A stretch of DNA of 64,000 nt from Mycobacterium alsense (GTDB lineage: Bacteria; Actinomycetota; Actinomycetes; Mycobacteriales; Mycobacteriaceae), in the NCBI RefSeq assembly GCF_002086635.1, contig NZ_MVHD01000006.1:103199-167198 (forward strand), read 5' to 3'. The translations under genes and the position numbers were made by a program. A model generated the notes under the pieces. The model ran no database searches and had not been told where the DNA came from. It was given only the letters and a program-made list of their open reading frames with translations. This document shows positions 9,387 to 18,267 of the stretch, piece by piece (within the stretch, counting starts at the first letter, position 1; the number at the start of each line of letters is the position of its first letter).

Positions 9387-10950
9387 ATGAGCACCGAATC
9401 AGCGGCGACTCCCGCGCAGCGGATCGCCGGCGGCTACGCCGTCGAAGGCCAGGCGCTGGAATTGGGCACGGTCGTCGTCGACGGGCAGGCCGATCCGACC
9501 GCGCGGATTCGCATCCCGCTGGCCACCATCAACCGGCACGGGCTGGTGGCCGGGGCGACGGGAACCGGCAAGACCAAGACGCTGCAGCTGATCGCCGAAC
9601 AGCTCAGCGCGGCGGGGGTCGCGGTGCTGATGGCCGACGTGAAGGGCGACCTGTCCGGTCTGGCCCGGCCCGGCGAGTCCAACGACAGGACCGCCGCGCG
9701 CGCCAAAGACACCGGCGACGACTGGCAGCCGGCGGCGTTTCCGGTCGAGTTCCTGTCGCTGGGCACCGGGGGAGTGGGCGTGCCGGTGCGCGCGACCGTG
9801 GAGAGCTTCGGCCCGGTCCTGCTGTCGAAGGTGTTGGGGCTCAACGCGACCCAGGAGTCGACGCTGGGACTGATCTTCCACTGGGCCAAGGAGAACAACC
9901 GCCCGCTGGTCACCCTCGAGCAGCTGCGTGGCGTCATCAGCCACCTGGCCAGCGACGAGGGCAAGGCCGACCTGAAGGACCTGGGCGGGGTGTCCTCGAC
10001 GACGGCGGGCGTCATCCTGCGGGCGCTGGTGAACCTGGCGGGCGAGGGCGGCGACACGTTCTTCGGTGAGCCCAAGCTCGATCCGAACGACTTGCTGCGC
10101 GTCCATCAGGGGCAGGGCATCATCTCGCTGCTGGAGTTCAGCGGGCAGTCGGTGCGCCCGGTCATCTTCTCCACCTTCCTGATGTGGCTGCTGGCCGACC
10201 TGTACGACAAACTGCCCGAGGTCGGTGACGTCGACCGGCCCAAGCTGGTGTTTTTCTTCGACGAGGCGCACCTGTTGTTCGCCGACGCGTCCAAGGCCTT
10301 CCTCGAGCAGGTCGAACAGACCGTCAAGCTGATCCGCTCCAAGGGCGTCGGGGTGTTCTTCTGCACGCAGCTGCCCACGGACATACCCAACGACGTGCTT
10401 TCGCAGCTGGGCGCCCGCATCCAGCACGCGCTGCGGGCGTTCACCCCCGACGACCAGAAGGCGCTGAGCAAGACCGTGCGCACGTACCCGAAAACCGATG
10501 TCTACGACCTGGAGTCGGCGTTGACCTCGCTGGGGATCGGCGAGGCGGTCGTCACCGTGCTGTCCGAGAAGGGCGCACCCACGCCGGTGGCGTGGACGCG
10601 GATGCGGGTGCCCCGGTCGCTGATGGCCGCGATCGGCGCCGACGAGATCGCCGCCGCGGTGAAAGACAGCCCGCTGCAAGCGAAATACGGCCAGACGGTT
10701 GAGCAGCCGGCGCAGCCGCCGGCCCCGTCCGGCCCGCCCGGTTCGCAGCCGCCGCAGACCCAGTCCGGCTACCCCACCGGTCCCGGCGAACGAGCCCGTT
10801 CCGCCGATGCCGGAGCCGGCGGAGCCCAAGGGCCCCGGGGTATGGGAGGAAGTGCTCAGCAACCCGACGGTGAAAAGTGGTATCAACACCGCGATACGCG
10901 AGGTCATCCGGAACGCTTTCGGCGGCGCCGGCCGTCGACGCCGAAAGTGA
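9387..10950 (+). CDS. HerA-like/DUF853 ATPase (Rv2510c-like) with a frameshift near the 3' end
   Basis: The P-loop ATPase of the DUF853 (HerA-like) group has Walker A GATGTGKT at about residues 56-63 and Walker [11 protein letters not shown] with D292-E293. Its function in mycobacteria is not established. The frame from the ATG at 9387 reads well to about residue 455, then enters a proline-rich linker. After about 10,770 the expected C-terminus ([17 protein letters not shown] then an Arg-rich end) continues in the +1 frame and stops at 10950. In the original frame the tail to 11015 looks like nonsense. The change fits one extra base in the linker and may be a sequencing error or a real mutation. 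The start has a GGAGAGG ribosome site. Confidence 0.8.
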
Positions 10951-11112
10951 CGCCTAGCTGGACGACAGCACCCTCGTCACATCAGTCACAGCTGTCCCTG
11001 CGCGGCTTGGCATAACATCTTCTCTGAGTCGATATCACATGCGACATCGCTTTGGAAACGGCATCGTGCCGACCGTTCGGGTACGCAAGTGGCCAGTGTG
11101 ACGACGCCAGCC

Positions 11113-11919
11113 CTACCCGCCGCCGAGCTTCTTGTAGAAGCTGCCCACGATCGGCGCGACGATGGCGCGGGGCGCGTACCCGCTCGCCACCGACATGGCT
11201 TTCGACGTCAGCCCCGGAACGACGCGCATCTTGTTGCGCTCCAACGCATCCAGCGACACGCGGGCGGTGTGCTCGGTCGAGATCCACAGGAAATCCGGCA
11301 CCAACCGCTCGACCAGCGAGCGTTCGGCGTCGTCGGGCAGATCGGTGCGCACCGGGCCGGGCGCGAGCAGCGTGACGTGCACGCCCGAGCCGCGCAGCTC
11401 CCCGCGCAGCGACTCGCTGAAGGTGTTCACGAACGCCTTGCTGGCCGCGTAGGTGGCGTTGTAGGGGATCGGCGAATTGCCCGCCGCCGAACCGGAAATC
11501 AGGATGCCGCCGGCCTTGCGCTCGACCATGCCCGGCAGCACCGCCAACGTAAGGTCATGCACGGCAATGGCATTCAGCTGTACCTGCGCCTTTTCCCCCG
11601 CCGGGTCGAGGCCGGCCACCGGACCGAACGTCGCCGTCCCGGCGTTGGCGCACAGGATCGAGACGGGACGCGCCGCCAGCTCGTCGCACAGCTTGGCCCG
11701 CTCCGTCGGGTCGGCCAGGTCGGCGGGGCGGACTTCCACGGTGACGCGGTAGCGGCCGGCCAACCGCGCGGCCAGCCCGTTGAGCAGGTCCTCGCGTCGC
11801 GCGGTGACGATCAGGTTGTGCCCGCGCGCGGCGAGTTCGGTGGCCAGCGCCTCGCCGATGTTCTGCGAAGCCCCGGTGACCACGGCGCGCGCGTCGGGGC
11901 TGGGAGCTGGGACCGGCAT
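11113..11919 (-). CDS. cmrA: Mycolate reductase CmrA (Rv2509-like SDR)
   Basis: The 268-residue short-chain dehydrogenase shows the cofactor motif TGASQNIG at residues 15-22, an NAG segment (CANAGTATFG) and the active-site YAASK. Nearly every stretch matches Rv2509. Work on its corynebacterial and M. smegmatis counterparts showed that this NADPH enzyme reduces the 3-oxo intermediate after Pks13 condensation to give mature mycolate. The ATG at 11919 reproduces the start MPVPAPSPDARAV seen in Rv2509. An in-frame upstream codon would overlap the MFS gene's start region and is less likely. The divergent MFS transporter begins 43 bp away. Confidence 0.93.
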   Translation of the reverse strand: MPVPAPSPDARAVVTGASQNIGEALATELAARGHNLIVTARREDLLNGLAARLAGRYRVTVEVRPADLADPTERAKLCDELAARPVSILCANAGTATFGPVAGLDPAGEKAQVQLNAIAVHDLTLAVLPGMVERKAGGILISGSAAGNSPIPYNATYAASKAFVNTFSESLRGELRGSGVHVTLLAPGPVRTDLPDDAERSLVERLVPDFLWISTEHTARVSLDALERNKMRVVPGLTSKAMSVASGYAPRAIVAPIVGSFYKKLGGG

Positions 11920-11962
11920 GCGGCCAATCGTAGACAGGCACGCATTCAATAGAGTGCCGGGC

Positions 11963-13279
11963 ATGAGTCAGCGCACCGCCACACCCGTGACCTCTCGGGT
12001 GGTGGCGTGGGCGCTGTGGGACTGCGGCTCCCTCGGCATGAACGCCATCGTGGCGACGTTCGTCTTCTCGGTCTACCTGACCAGCAGCGTGGGCGCGGGC
12101 CTGCCGGGCGGCACCTCGCCGGCGAGTTGGCTGGGGCGCGCGCTCGCCGTTTCGGGATTGACCATCGCGGTGTTGGCGCCGCTGGTCGGGGTGTGGGTGG
12201 AAGCGCCGCACCGCCGGCGGGTGGCGCTGACGCTGCTGAGCGGCCTCGCGGTGACCTCGACCACCGCGATGTTCCTGATCCGCGACCAGCCGAGCTATCT
12301 CTGGGCGGGCCTGGTGTTGCTGTCGGCGACGGCCGCGTGCGGGGACCTTGCCGGCGTCCCGTACAACGCCATGCTGCGCCAGGTGTCGACGCCACAGACG
12401 GTGGGCCGCATCTCCGGCCTGGGAGCGGCCTCGGGGTTCAGCGGCAGCGTGGTCCTGCTGGTCCTGGTCTATGTCGGTTTCATCTCCGGCACCGGCCCGG
12501 AGCGCGGGTTGCTGCGCGTACCCGTCCAGGACGGGCTCTACGTCCGAGAGGCGATGCTGCTCACCGCGGCGTGGTTCGGGCTGCTGGCGCTGCCGTTGCT
12601 GTTCGTCGCGCACCGGCTGCCGGGCTCCGCGCAGCCGTCGCGCCCGGTGGGCATGCTGGGCGGTTATCGCAAGCTGTGGGTCGAGGTGAGCGCGGAATGG
12701 CGCCGCGACCGCAACCTGGTCTATTTCCTGGGGGCCAGCGCGCTGTTCCGGGACGGGCTGGCGGCCATCTTCGGCTTCGGTGCGGTGCTCGGCGTCAACG
12801 TCTACGGCCTGTCCCAGGGCGACGTGGTGGTGTTCGGCGTGGCGGCCAGCGTGGTGGCCGCGATAGGCGCCGCGGTCGGCGGGTTCGTCGACCATCGGAT
12901 CGGGTCGAAGGCGGTCATCGTCGGCTCGCTGTCGGCGATCATCGTCGTGGGAGTCACCTTGATGACGCTGTCCGGTGTGCACGCCTTCTGGCTCTGCGGG
13001 CTGCTGTTGGCCATGTTCGTCGGCCCTTCGCTCTCGTCGTCGCGCGCCCTGCTGCTGCAGCTGAGCAAGCACGGCGGTGAGGGGGTCGCGTTCGGCCTGT
13101 ACACGATGACGGGGCGCGCCGTCGCGTTCGTCGCGCCGTGGCTGTTCTCCGTCTTCGTCGACGCGTTCGGCGCCGTGCGCGCCGGCCTCGCCGGGATTTG
13201 CCTGGTGCTCACGGCCGGGCTGCTGGCGATGCTGGCGGTGCGCGTCCCGCGCGCCGCCCCCGCCCCGTCGAGCGTGTAG
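11963..13279 (+). CDS. MFS transporter, UMF1/ATG22-like
   Basis: The 438-residue protein has about twelve hydrophobic segments. It opens with VAWALWDCGSLGMNAI, typical of the UMF1 (ATG22-like) branch of the major facilitator superfamily. The order relative to cmrA and the proline-rich protein matches Rv2508c. The substrate is unknown. The ATG at 11963 follows a weak GCCGGGC context. The gene ends 65 bp before the convergent MmpS-like gene, with a hairpin between them. Confidence 0.8.
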   Translation: MSQRTATPVTSRVVAWALWDCGSLGMNAIVATFVFSVYLTSSVGAGLPGGTSPASWLGRALAVSGLTIAVLAPLVGVWVEAPHRRRVALTLLSGLAVTSTTAMFLIRDQPSYLWAGLVLLSATAACGDLAGVPYNAMLRQVSTPQTVGRISGLGAASGFSGSVVLLVLVYVGFISGTGPERGLLRVPVQDGLYVREAMLLTAAWFGLLALPLLFVAHRLPGSAQPSRPVGMLGGYRKLWVEVSAEWRRDRNLVYFLGASALFRDGLAAIFGFGAVLGVNVYGLSQGDVVVFGVAASVVAAIGAAVGGFVDHRIGSKAVIVGSLSAIIVVGVTLMTLSGVHAFWLCGLLLAMFVGPSLSSSRALLLQLSKHGGEGVAFGLYTMTGRAVAFVAPWLFSVFVDAFGAVRAGLAGICLVLTAGLLAMLAVRVPRAAPAPSSV

Positions 13280-13284
13280 TCAGC

Positions 13285-13308
13285 GCGAAAAATGTGCCGA
13301 TTTTTCGC
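13285..13308. terminator. Hairpin between convergent genes
   Basis: GCGAAAAAT (13285-13293) and ATTTTTCGC (13300-13308) form a perfect 9-bp stem with a 6-base loop. The A-run and T-run arms allow it to act as a terminator for both converging genes. Confidence 0.6.
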
Positions 13309-13344
13309 AGTGGTTGCACGTTCGGCGAAAGCGAGCGGCTCCCG

Positions 13345-14130
13345 CTACCCCCGCGTGTCGCACACCGTCAGGCCCACCCCGACCCGCTGGGTCACCTGAA
13401 CGCCCGCCACGGTCACCGAGCAGGTGACGTCGTGGCCGAAGTTGACGACGGTGACGTTGGCCGGGTGGGCGGCCGCCTTGGACAGGCTGACCTGTTTCCT
13501 CCAGGGCAGCGCGACGTTGAACTCGGTCTGCACGACGTCGCCGGTGCCGATGTAGACGATGCTGATGGCGCGGCCCTCGCCGGTGACGCTGTAGACGACG
13601 TCCTCCATCGCCCCCGGCACCGGGGTCTCGGTGGGCGTCAGGGACGCGCTCGGCGGCGGCGCCGGCCGCGGCGTGCGCGACGGCCGTCGGGTCGACGGGG
13701 CCGGCGTCGGGGTCTCCTCGCTCGACCCGGGCATGGCGGGCAGGGGCGGGACCGCGGTCTGGGTCTTGATCGCGTCGTTGGCCAGCACCAGCGCGATCAC
13801 CAGCGCGACGACCAGCAACACCGCCGCACCGGCGCCGAACCACAGCCAACGCGGCGACCTGGGGCCGCCGGGCGGCGGGGGAACCGAGCCCTCCGGCGGC
13901 GCCTCACCCTGCGGCGGCAGCTCCCGGCGCCAATACGACGGGAGCTCCTTGGTGTCGTTTTGGCCCGGCGACCACTGCGAGAACTGCCCGCCGTAGGAGG
14001 GTGCGTAGGGCCCCGCCTGGTCGGCGTACGCCGGGTCGGCGGGGCGCGGATACGGGTAGCCCTGCGGCCCGGTCAGCCCCGGGCCCGGCGGAGGGGGACT
14101 AGACCACCCGGGTCGACGTGGATCGTTCAT
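13345..14130 (-). CDS. Proline-rich membrane protein with MmpS-like extracytoplasmic domain (Rv2507-like)
   Basis: The 261-residue protein has a Pro/Gly/Tyr-rich cytoplasmic N-terminus (1-93), one transmembrane helix (about 95-117), and a Pro/Thr/Ser linker (about 120-165). A C-terminal beta-rich domain follows, with YSVTGEGRAISIVYI and TEFNVALPWRKQVSL, resembling MmpS proteins. MmpS partners assist MmpL transporters, but no mmpL gene adjoins this one. The ATG at 14130 is chosen for its GAGG ribosome site 5 bases upstream. A GTG two codons earlier is possible. Confidence 0.8.
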   Translation of the reverse strand: MNDPRRPGWSSPPPPGPGLTGPQGYPYPRPADPAYADQAGPYAPSYGGQFSQWSPGQNDTKELPSYWRRELPPQGEAPPEGSVPPPPGGPRSPRWLWFGAGAAVLLVVALVIALVLANDAIKTQTAVPPLPAMPGSSEETPTPAPSTRRPSRTPRPAPPPSASLTPTETPVPGAMEDVVYSVTGEGRAISIVYIGTGDVVQTEFNVALPWRKQVSLSKAAAHPANVTVVNFGHDVTCSVTVAGVQVTQRVGVGLTVCDTRG

Positions 14131-14194
14131 GTCCACCTCATGGGTTGCAGGGTACCCAAGCCGGCCGCCCCGGCGGGCTCGTCTCAGGGCCGAC

Positions 14195-14824
14195 TCAGGG
14201 GCACTGGTTCCCGGCTTGCAACGCGGCGACGGTCATCGCGCGCATGACGGCGCGCGACCGCGCGGCACGGCCGGGCCGTGGGTCGTCCGGTGACTTCATG
14301 CTGTGCGGCGTGGAGTTCAGCAGGCCGAAGACGGCGTGGGCGGTGAGCCGGGCGTCGGCTTCGGCCAGCCTCGGGTCGAGCTCGCGCAGCACCCCGACCC
14401 AGACCTCGACGTACTGACGCTGCGCCTTGCGCACCTGCTTTTCGGCCGCCTCGGGGAGGTGGGTCAGGTCGCGGTCCTGGATGCGGATCAGGTCGGGCTC
14501 GCCCAGCGCGAAGTCGAGGTGAAAGTCGATGAGGTCGTCCAGCGCGGCGGCCGCGTCGGCGTTACGGGCTCGCGCGTCGCGCGCCCCAGCCAGCAGCCGG
14601 GTGCTGATCCCGACGAGCAATTCGACCAGCAGCGACTCCTTGTTGGGGAAGTGGCGATAGATCGCCGGGCCGCTGACCCCGGCGGCGGCGCCGATGTCTT
14701 CCAGGCGGACCGCCAGGAACCCGCGTTCGGCGAAGAGGCGTTCGGCGGCGGCCAGCAGCTGCAGGCGCCGGTCGGACTTCAACTGGCTGCGGCGATTTGG
14801 GGCGTCCGGCACGGTTGCGGGCAT
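14195..14824 (-). CDS. bkaR: TetR-family repressor BkaR (Rv2506-like)
   Basis: The 209-residue regulator has an N-terminal helix-turn-helix (about residues 20-65, with AAAGVSGPAIYRHFPNKESL) and an alpha-helical ligand domain. In M. tuberculosis Rv2506 (BkaR) represses the adjacent branched-chain keto-acid operon. Position and divergent orientation to fadD35 are the same here. A GGAGG site precedes the ATG. A palindrome in the 103-bp divergent spacer, and a better one before accD1, are its likely operators. The effector is presumably a branched-chain acyl-CoA or related ester, which is inference. Confidence 0.88.
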   Translation of the reverse strand: MPATVPDAPNRRSQLKSDRRLQLLAAAERLFAERGFLAVRLEDIGAAAGVSGPAIYRHFPNKESLLVELLVGISTRLLAGARDARARNADAAAALDDLIDFHLDFALGEPDLIRIQDRDLTHLPEAAEKQVRKAQRQYVEVWVGVLRELDPRLAEADARLTAHAVFGLLNSTPHSMKSPDDPRPGRAARSRAVMRAMTVAALQAGNQCP

Positions 14825-14855
14825 GGCCGGCCTCCGTCCCTGAATCCCAAGTTCG

Positions 14856-14871
14856 GTTAATCGCCACTAAC
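14856..14871. promoter_or_regulatory. Candidate BkaR operator, bkaR-fadD35 spacer
   Basis: GTTAAT-CGCC-ACTAAC is an imperfect inverted repeat in the divergent promoter region. It matches the more perfect site before accD1 in arms and spacer length. Its placement would allow autoregulation of bkaR together with control of fadD35. Confidence 0.6.
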
Positions 14872-14927
14872 TTAGCACGTTGCGGCCGCAACCGGATTAG
14901 GTTGATAGCCGAAGCAGCGGAGGAGCC

Positions 14928-16547
14928 GTGGCGAACCTTTCCTATGACCGGGGGCCGAGCAGTCCTCCCCTGCTCGAAACGACGATCGGCGCCAACCTCG
15001 CCGCCACGGCCGCGACCCACGGGAGCCGTGACGCGCTCGTCGACCTCGCCGCGGGCCGACGCTGGAGCTACGACGAATTCCTGGTCGCCGTGCGTCGGCT
15101 GGCGACGGGGCTGCTGCGCGCCGGCATCGGCGTCGGCGATCGGGTCGGCATCTGGGCGCCGAACCGCTGGGAGTGGGTGCTCGCCCAATACGCGACCGCC
15201 GAGATCGGCGCCATCCTGGTGACGGTCAACCCCGCCTACCGGGCCCGCGAATTGGAATATGCCCTAACGCAATCCGGGGTCGCGATGGTGATCGCCGCCC
15301 GCGATTTCAAGGGCACGGATTACGCCGCCCTGCTCGACGAGGTGGCGCCGCGCTGTCCGGACCTGAGCGACGTGGTGCTGTTGGACGGCGACCGGTGGGA
15401 CGAGCTGGCCGACGCCAAGGCCGACCCGACCGCGCTCGAGCGGATCGCGGCCACGCTGCGCTGCCACGATCCGATCAACATCCAATACACCTCCGGCACA
15501 ACGGGATTCCCGAAGGCGGCCACGCTGACCCACCGCAACATCCTCAACAACGGCCACTTGGTGGGCGAGCTGCTCGAATACACCGCGCGGGACCGGATCT
15601 GTCTTCCCGTGCCCTTCTACCACTGCTTCGGCATGGTGATGGGCAATCTGGCGGCCACCAGCCACGGCGCCTGCATGGTGATCCCGGCGCCCGGCTTCGA
15701 TGCGGCCGCCACCCTGCGCGCGGTCCAGGCCGAACGCTGCACCAGCCTCTACGGCGTCCCGACGATGTTCATCGCCGAACTTGGGCTGCCGGAGTTCGAC
15801 GACCACGACCTGACCAGCCTGCGCACCGGCATCATGGCCGGCTCGCCGTGCCCGGTCGAGGTGATGCGCAAGGTGATCGAGCGCATGCACATGCCGGGGG
15901 TCTCGATCTGCTACGGCATGACCGAAACAAGCCCGGTCTCGACTCAGACGCGCTCCGGCGACTCGGTGGAACGACGCGTCGGCACCGTCGGCCGCGCGGG
16001 CCCGCACCTGGAGATCAAGGTGGTCGACCCGGTCAGCGGCCAGACGGCGCCGCGCGGGGTGGACGGCGAGTTCTGCACTCGGGGCTATTCGGTGATGGCG
16101 GGCTACTGGAACGATCCGGAGCGCACCGCCGAGGTGATCGACGCCGACGGCTGGATGCATACCGGCGACTTGGCCGTCATGGACGAGGAAGGCTACGTGC
16201 GGATCACCGGCCGGATCAAGGACCTCATCGTGCGCGGCGGCGAGAACATCTCGCCGCGCGAGATCGAGGAATTCCTGCCCACCCACCCCGACATCGTCGA
16301 CTGCCAGGTGATCGGGGTGCCCGACCCGCGCTACGGCGAGGAGGTCATGGCGGTGCTCATGCTGCGCGAGGGGGCGCCGGCGCTGACCATCGAGGGGCTG
16401 CGGGAGTTCTGCGCCGGCCGGATCGCCCGGCTCAAGATCCCGCGCTACCTGTGGATCGTCGACGAGTTCCCGATGACCGTCACCGGCAAGGTCCGCAAGG
16501 TCGAGGTGCGCCGGCAGGCGGTCGAGCACCTGCGCGGACGGGGGTGA
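14928..16547 (+). CDS. fadD35: Acyl-CoA synthetase FadD35
   Basis: The 539-residue ANL-superfamily ligase activates a carboxylic acid as its CoA thioester via an acyl-AMP. The phosphate-binding motif [10 protein letters not shown] (about residue 185), the YGMTETSP segment, the TGDL motif with the aspartate that binds ATP, and a C-terminal GK(V)RK lysine region are all present. The GTG start has a GGAGGA ribosome site. Position next to bkaR identifies it as the Rv2505c orthologue. In this operon it may activate acetoacetate, itaconate or a branched-chain acid, and the sequence does not decide which. The gene is followed by 133 bp containing a second operator, so accD1 can be initiated separately. 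Confidence 0.9.
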   Translation: MANLSYDRGPSSPPLLETTIGANLAATAATHGSRDALVDLAAGRRWSYDEFLVAVRRLATGLLRAGIGVGDRVGIWAPNRWEWVLAQYATAEIGAILVTVNPAYRARELEYALTQSGVAMVIAARDFKGTDYAALLDEVAPRCPDLSDVVLLDGDRWDELADAKADPTALERIAATLRCHDPINIQYTSGTTGFPKAATLTHRNILNNGHLVGELLEYTARDRICLPVPFYHCFGMVMGNLAATSHGACMVIPAPGFDAAATLRAVQAERCTSLYGVPTMFIAELGLPEFDDHDLTSLRTGIMAGSPCPVEVMRKVIERMHMPGVSICYGMTETSPVSTQTRSGDSVERRVGTVGRAGPHLEIKVVDPVSGQTAPRGVDGEFCTRGYSVMAGYWNDPERTAEVIDADGWMHTGDLAVMDEEGYVRITGRIKDLIVRGGENISPREIEEFLPTHPDIVDCQVIGVPDPRYGEEVMAVLMLREGAPALTIEGLREFCAGRIARLKIPRYLWIVDEFPMTVTGKVRKVEVRRQAVEHLRGRG

Positions 16548-16589
16548 GCGCCCTGGACTCGGCGGCGCGTGCGGTGGTACTCTCGCTCC

Positions 16590-16607
16590 AGTTAATCAAA
16601 ATTAACT
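16590..16607. promoter_or_regulatory. Candidate BkaR operator upstream of accD1
   Basis: AGTTAAT-CAAA-ATTAACT is a perfect 7-bp inverted repeat with a 4-base spacer, sharing the GTTAAT-N4-A(C/T)TAAC pattern of the site next to bkaR. It lies 91 bases before the accD1 start and probably overlaps an internal promoter. Confidence 0.7.
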
Positions 16608-16630
16608 GAATCCTGGAGGCTGCCGCGGCG

Positions 16631-16684
16631 ATGGACAACGTGATGGCGAGGGGTGCGCCGGCGGCCGTCGGGAGGCGCCCGTGA
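16631..16684 (+). CDS. Possible 17-codon leader ORF overlapping accD1
   Basis: An ATG at 16631 opens a 17-residue frame ([17 protein letters not shown]). Its TGA overlaps the accD1 GTG as GTGA, the same coupling used throughout this operon. A CTGGAGG element lies about 12 bases upstream. It may be a translated leader created where scoA-scoB are missing, or chance. No homologue is known to me. Confidence 0.3.
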   Translation: MDNVMARGAPAAVGRRP

Positions 16685-18267
16685 GTTCGACCGTGATGAC
16701 CGCGCCGTCGTTCGCCGACGAGCACCGGCGACTGGTCGGCGAACTGAACGCCAGGCTGGCCGCCGCCGCCCTGGGCGGCAACGAACGCGCGCGGGAACGC
16801 CATGTCAGTCGCGGCAAGCTGCTGCCGCGCGAACGGGTGGATCGCCTGCTGGACCCGGGCAGCCCGTTTCTGGAGCTCGCCCCGCTGGCCGCGAACGGCA
16901 TGTACGACGACGAATCCCCGGGGGCCGGGATCATCACCGGCATCGGCCGGGTGTCGGAGCGCGAGTGCGTGATCGTCGCCAATGACGCGACCGTCAAGGG
17001 CGGCACCTATTACCCGATGACGGTCAAAAAACACCTGCGCGCACAGGAAGTCGCGCTGCAGAACCGGCTGCCGTGCATCTATTTGGTCGACTCCGGCGGC
17101 GCGTTCCTGCCGCGCCAGGACGAGGTCTTTCCCGACCGCGAGCATTTCGGGCGGATCTTCTACAACCAGGCGACCATGAGCGCCAAGGAGATTCCGCAGG
17201 TCGCCGCCGTGCTGGGGTCCTGCACGGCCGGCGGCGCGTACGTGCCGGCGATGAGCGACGAGGCCGTCATCGTCCGCGAGCAGGGCACCATATTCCTCGG
17301 CGGCCCACCGCTGGTCAAGGCCGCCACCGGCGAGATCGTCTCGGCCGAGGAGCTGGGCGGCGGCGACCTGCACTCGCGGGTCTCGGGCGTCACCGACCAC
17401 CTCGCCGACGACGACGAGGACGCGCTGCGCATCGTCCGCTCGATCGCGGCCACCTTCGGCCCGCGCGAGCCCAGCCAGTGGGAGGTGTGGCCCACCGTCG
17501 AGCCCAAGCACGCGCAGACCGAGCTCTACGACGTGGTGCCGCCGGATCCGCGGGTGCCCTACGACGTGCACGAGGTCATCGTGCGGCTGGTCGACGGCGG
17601 CGAATTCAGCGAATTCAAGGCCAACTACGGCAAGACGCTGGTGACCGCCTTCGCGCGCATCCACGGCCATCCCGTCGGCATCGTCGCCAACAACGGGGTG
17701 CTGTTCAGCGAATCCGCTTTGAAGGGCGCGCATTTCATCGAGCTGTGCGACAAGCGCAAGATACCGTTGCTCTTCCTGCAGAACATCGCCGGGTTCATGG
17801 TCGGCCGCGACTACGAGGCCGGGGGCATCGCCAAGCACGGCGCCAAGATGGTCACCGCCGTGGCGTGCGCCCGGGTGCCCAAGCTGACCGTCGTGATCGG
17901 CGGATCCTACGGCGCGGGCAACTATTCGATGTGCGGCCGGGCCTATTCACCCCGCTTCTTGTGGATGTGGCCCAACGCCCGCATCTCGGTGATGGGTGGC
18001 GAGCAGGCGGCGTCGGTGCTGGCGACCGTGCGCGGCGAGCAGCTCAGCGCATCGGGCAAGCCGTGGTCGCCCGACGAAGAGGAGGCGTTCAAGGCGCCCA
18101 TCCGTCAGCAATACGAGGACCAGGGCAACCCGTACTACTCCACGGCACGGCTGTGGGACGACGGCATCATCGACCCCGCCCAGACCAGAACGGTTGTCGG
18201 GCTTGCCCTTTCGGTGTGCGCCCACGCCCCGCTGGATCCGGTCTCCTACGGCGTATTCCGGATGTGA
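16681..18267 (+). CDS. accD1: Acyl-CoA carboxylase carboxyltransferase subunit AccD1
   Basis: The 528-residue biotin-dependent carboxyltransferase has N- and C-terminal crotonase-fold halves (GGGCTAGGAY-like [17 protein letters not shown] and [20 protein letters not shown]). With AccA1 it forms the 3-methylcrotonyl-CoA carboxylase of leucine catabolism, as shown for the M. tuberculosis pair. The GTG at 16681 has a GGGAGG site. An in-frame ATG five codons later is an alternative start. The stop overlaps the accA1 start by 4 bp. Confidence 0.93.
   Translation: MSSTVMTAPSFADEHRRLVGELNARLAAAALGGNERARERHVSRGKLLPRERVDRLLDPGSPFLELAPLAANGMYDDESPGAGIITGIGRVSERECVIVANDATVKGGTYYPMTVKKHLRAQEVALQNRLPCIYLVDSGGAFLPRQDEVFPDREHFGRIFYNQATMSAKEIPQVAAVLGSCTAGGAYVPAMSDEAVIVREQGTIFLGGPPLVKAATGEIVSAEELGGGDLHSRVSGVTDHLADDDEDALRIVRSIAATFGPREPSQWEVWPTVEPKHAQTELYDVVPPDPRVPYDVHEVIVRLVDGGEFSEFKANYGKTLVTAFARIHGHPVGIVANNGVLFSESALKGAHFIELCDKRKIPLLFLQNIAGFMVGRDYEAGGIAKHGAKMVTAVACARVPKLTVVIGGSYGAGNYSMCGRAYSPRFLWMWPNARISVMGGEQAASVLATVRGEQLSASGKPWSPDEEEAFKAPIRQQYEDQGNPYYSTARLWDDGIIDPAQTRTVVGLALSVCAHAPLDPVSYGVFRM

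Noticed and set aside
17073..18263. N-terminal extension of accA1 through accD1
   Set aside because: The extension is Arg-rich nonsense in the shadow of accD1. The carboxylase domain begins at the GTGA junction.
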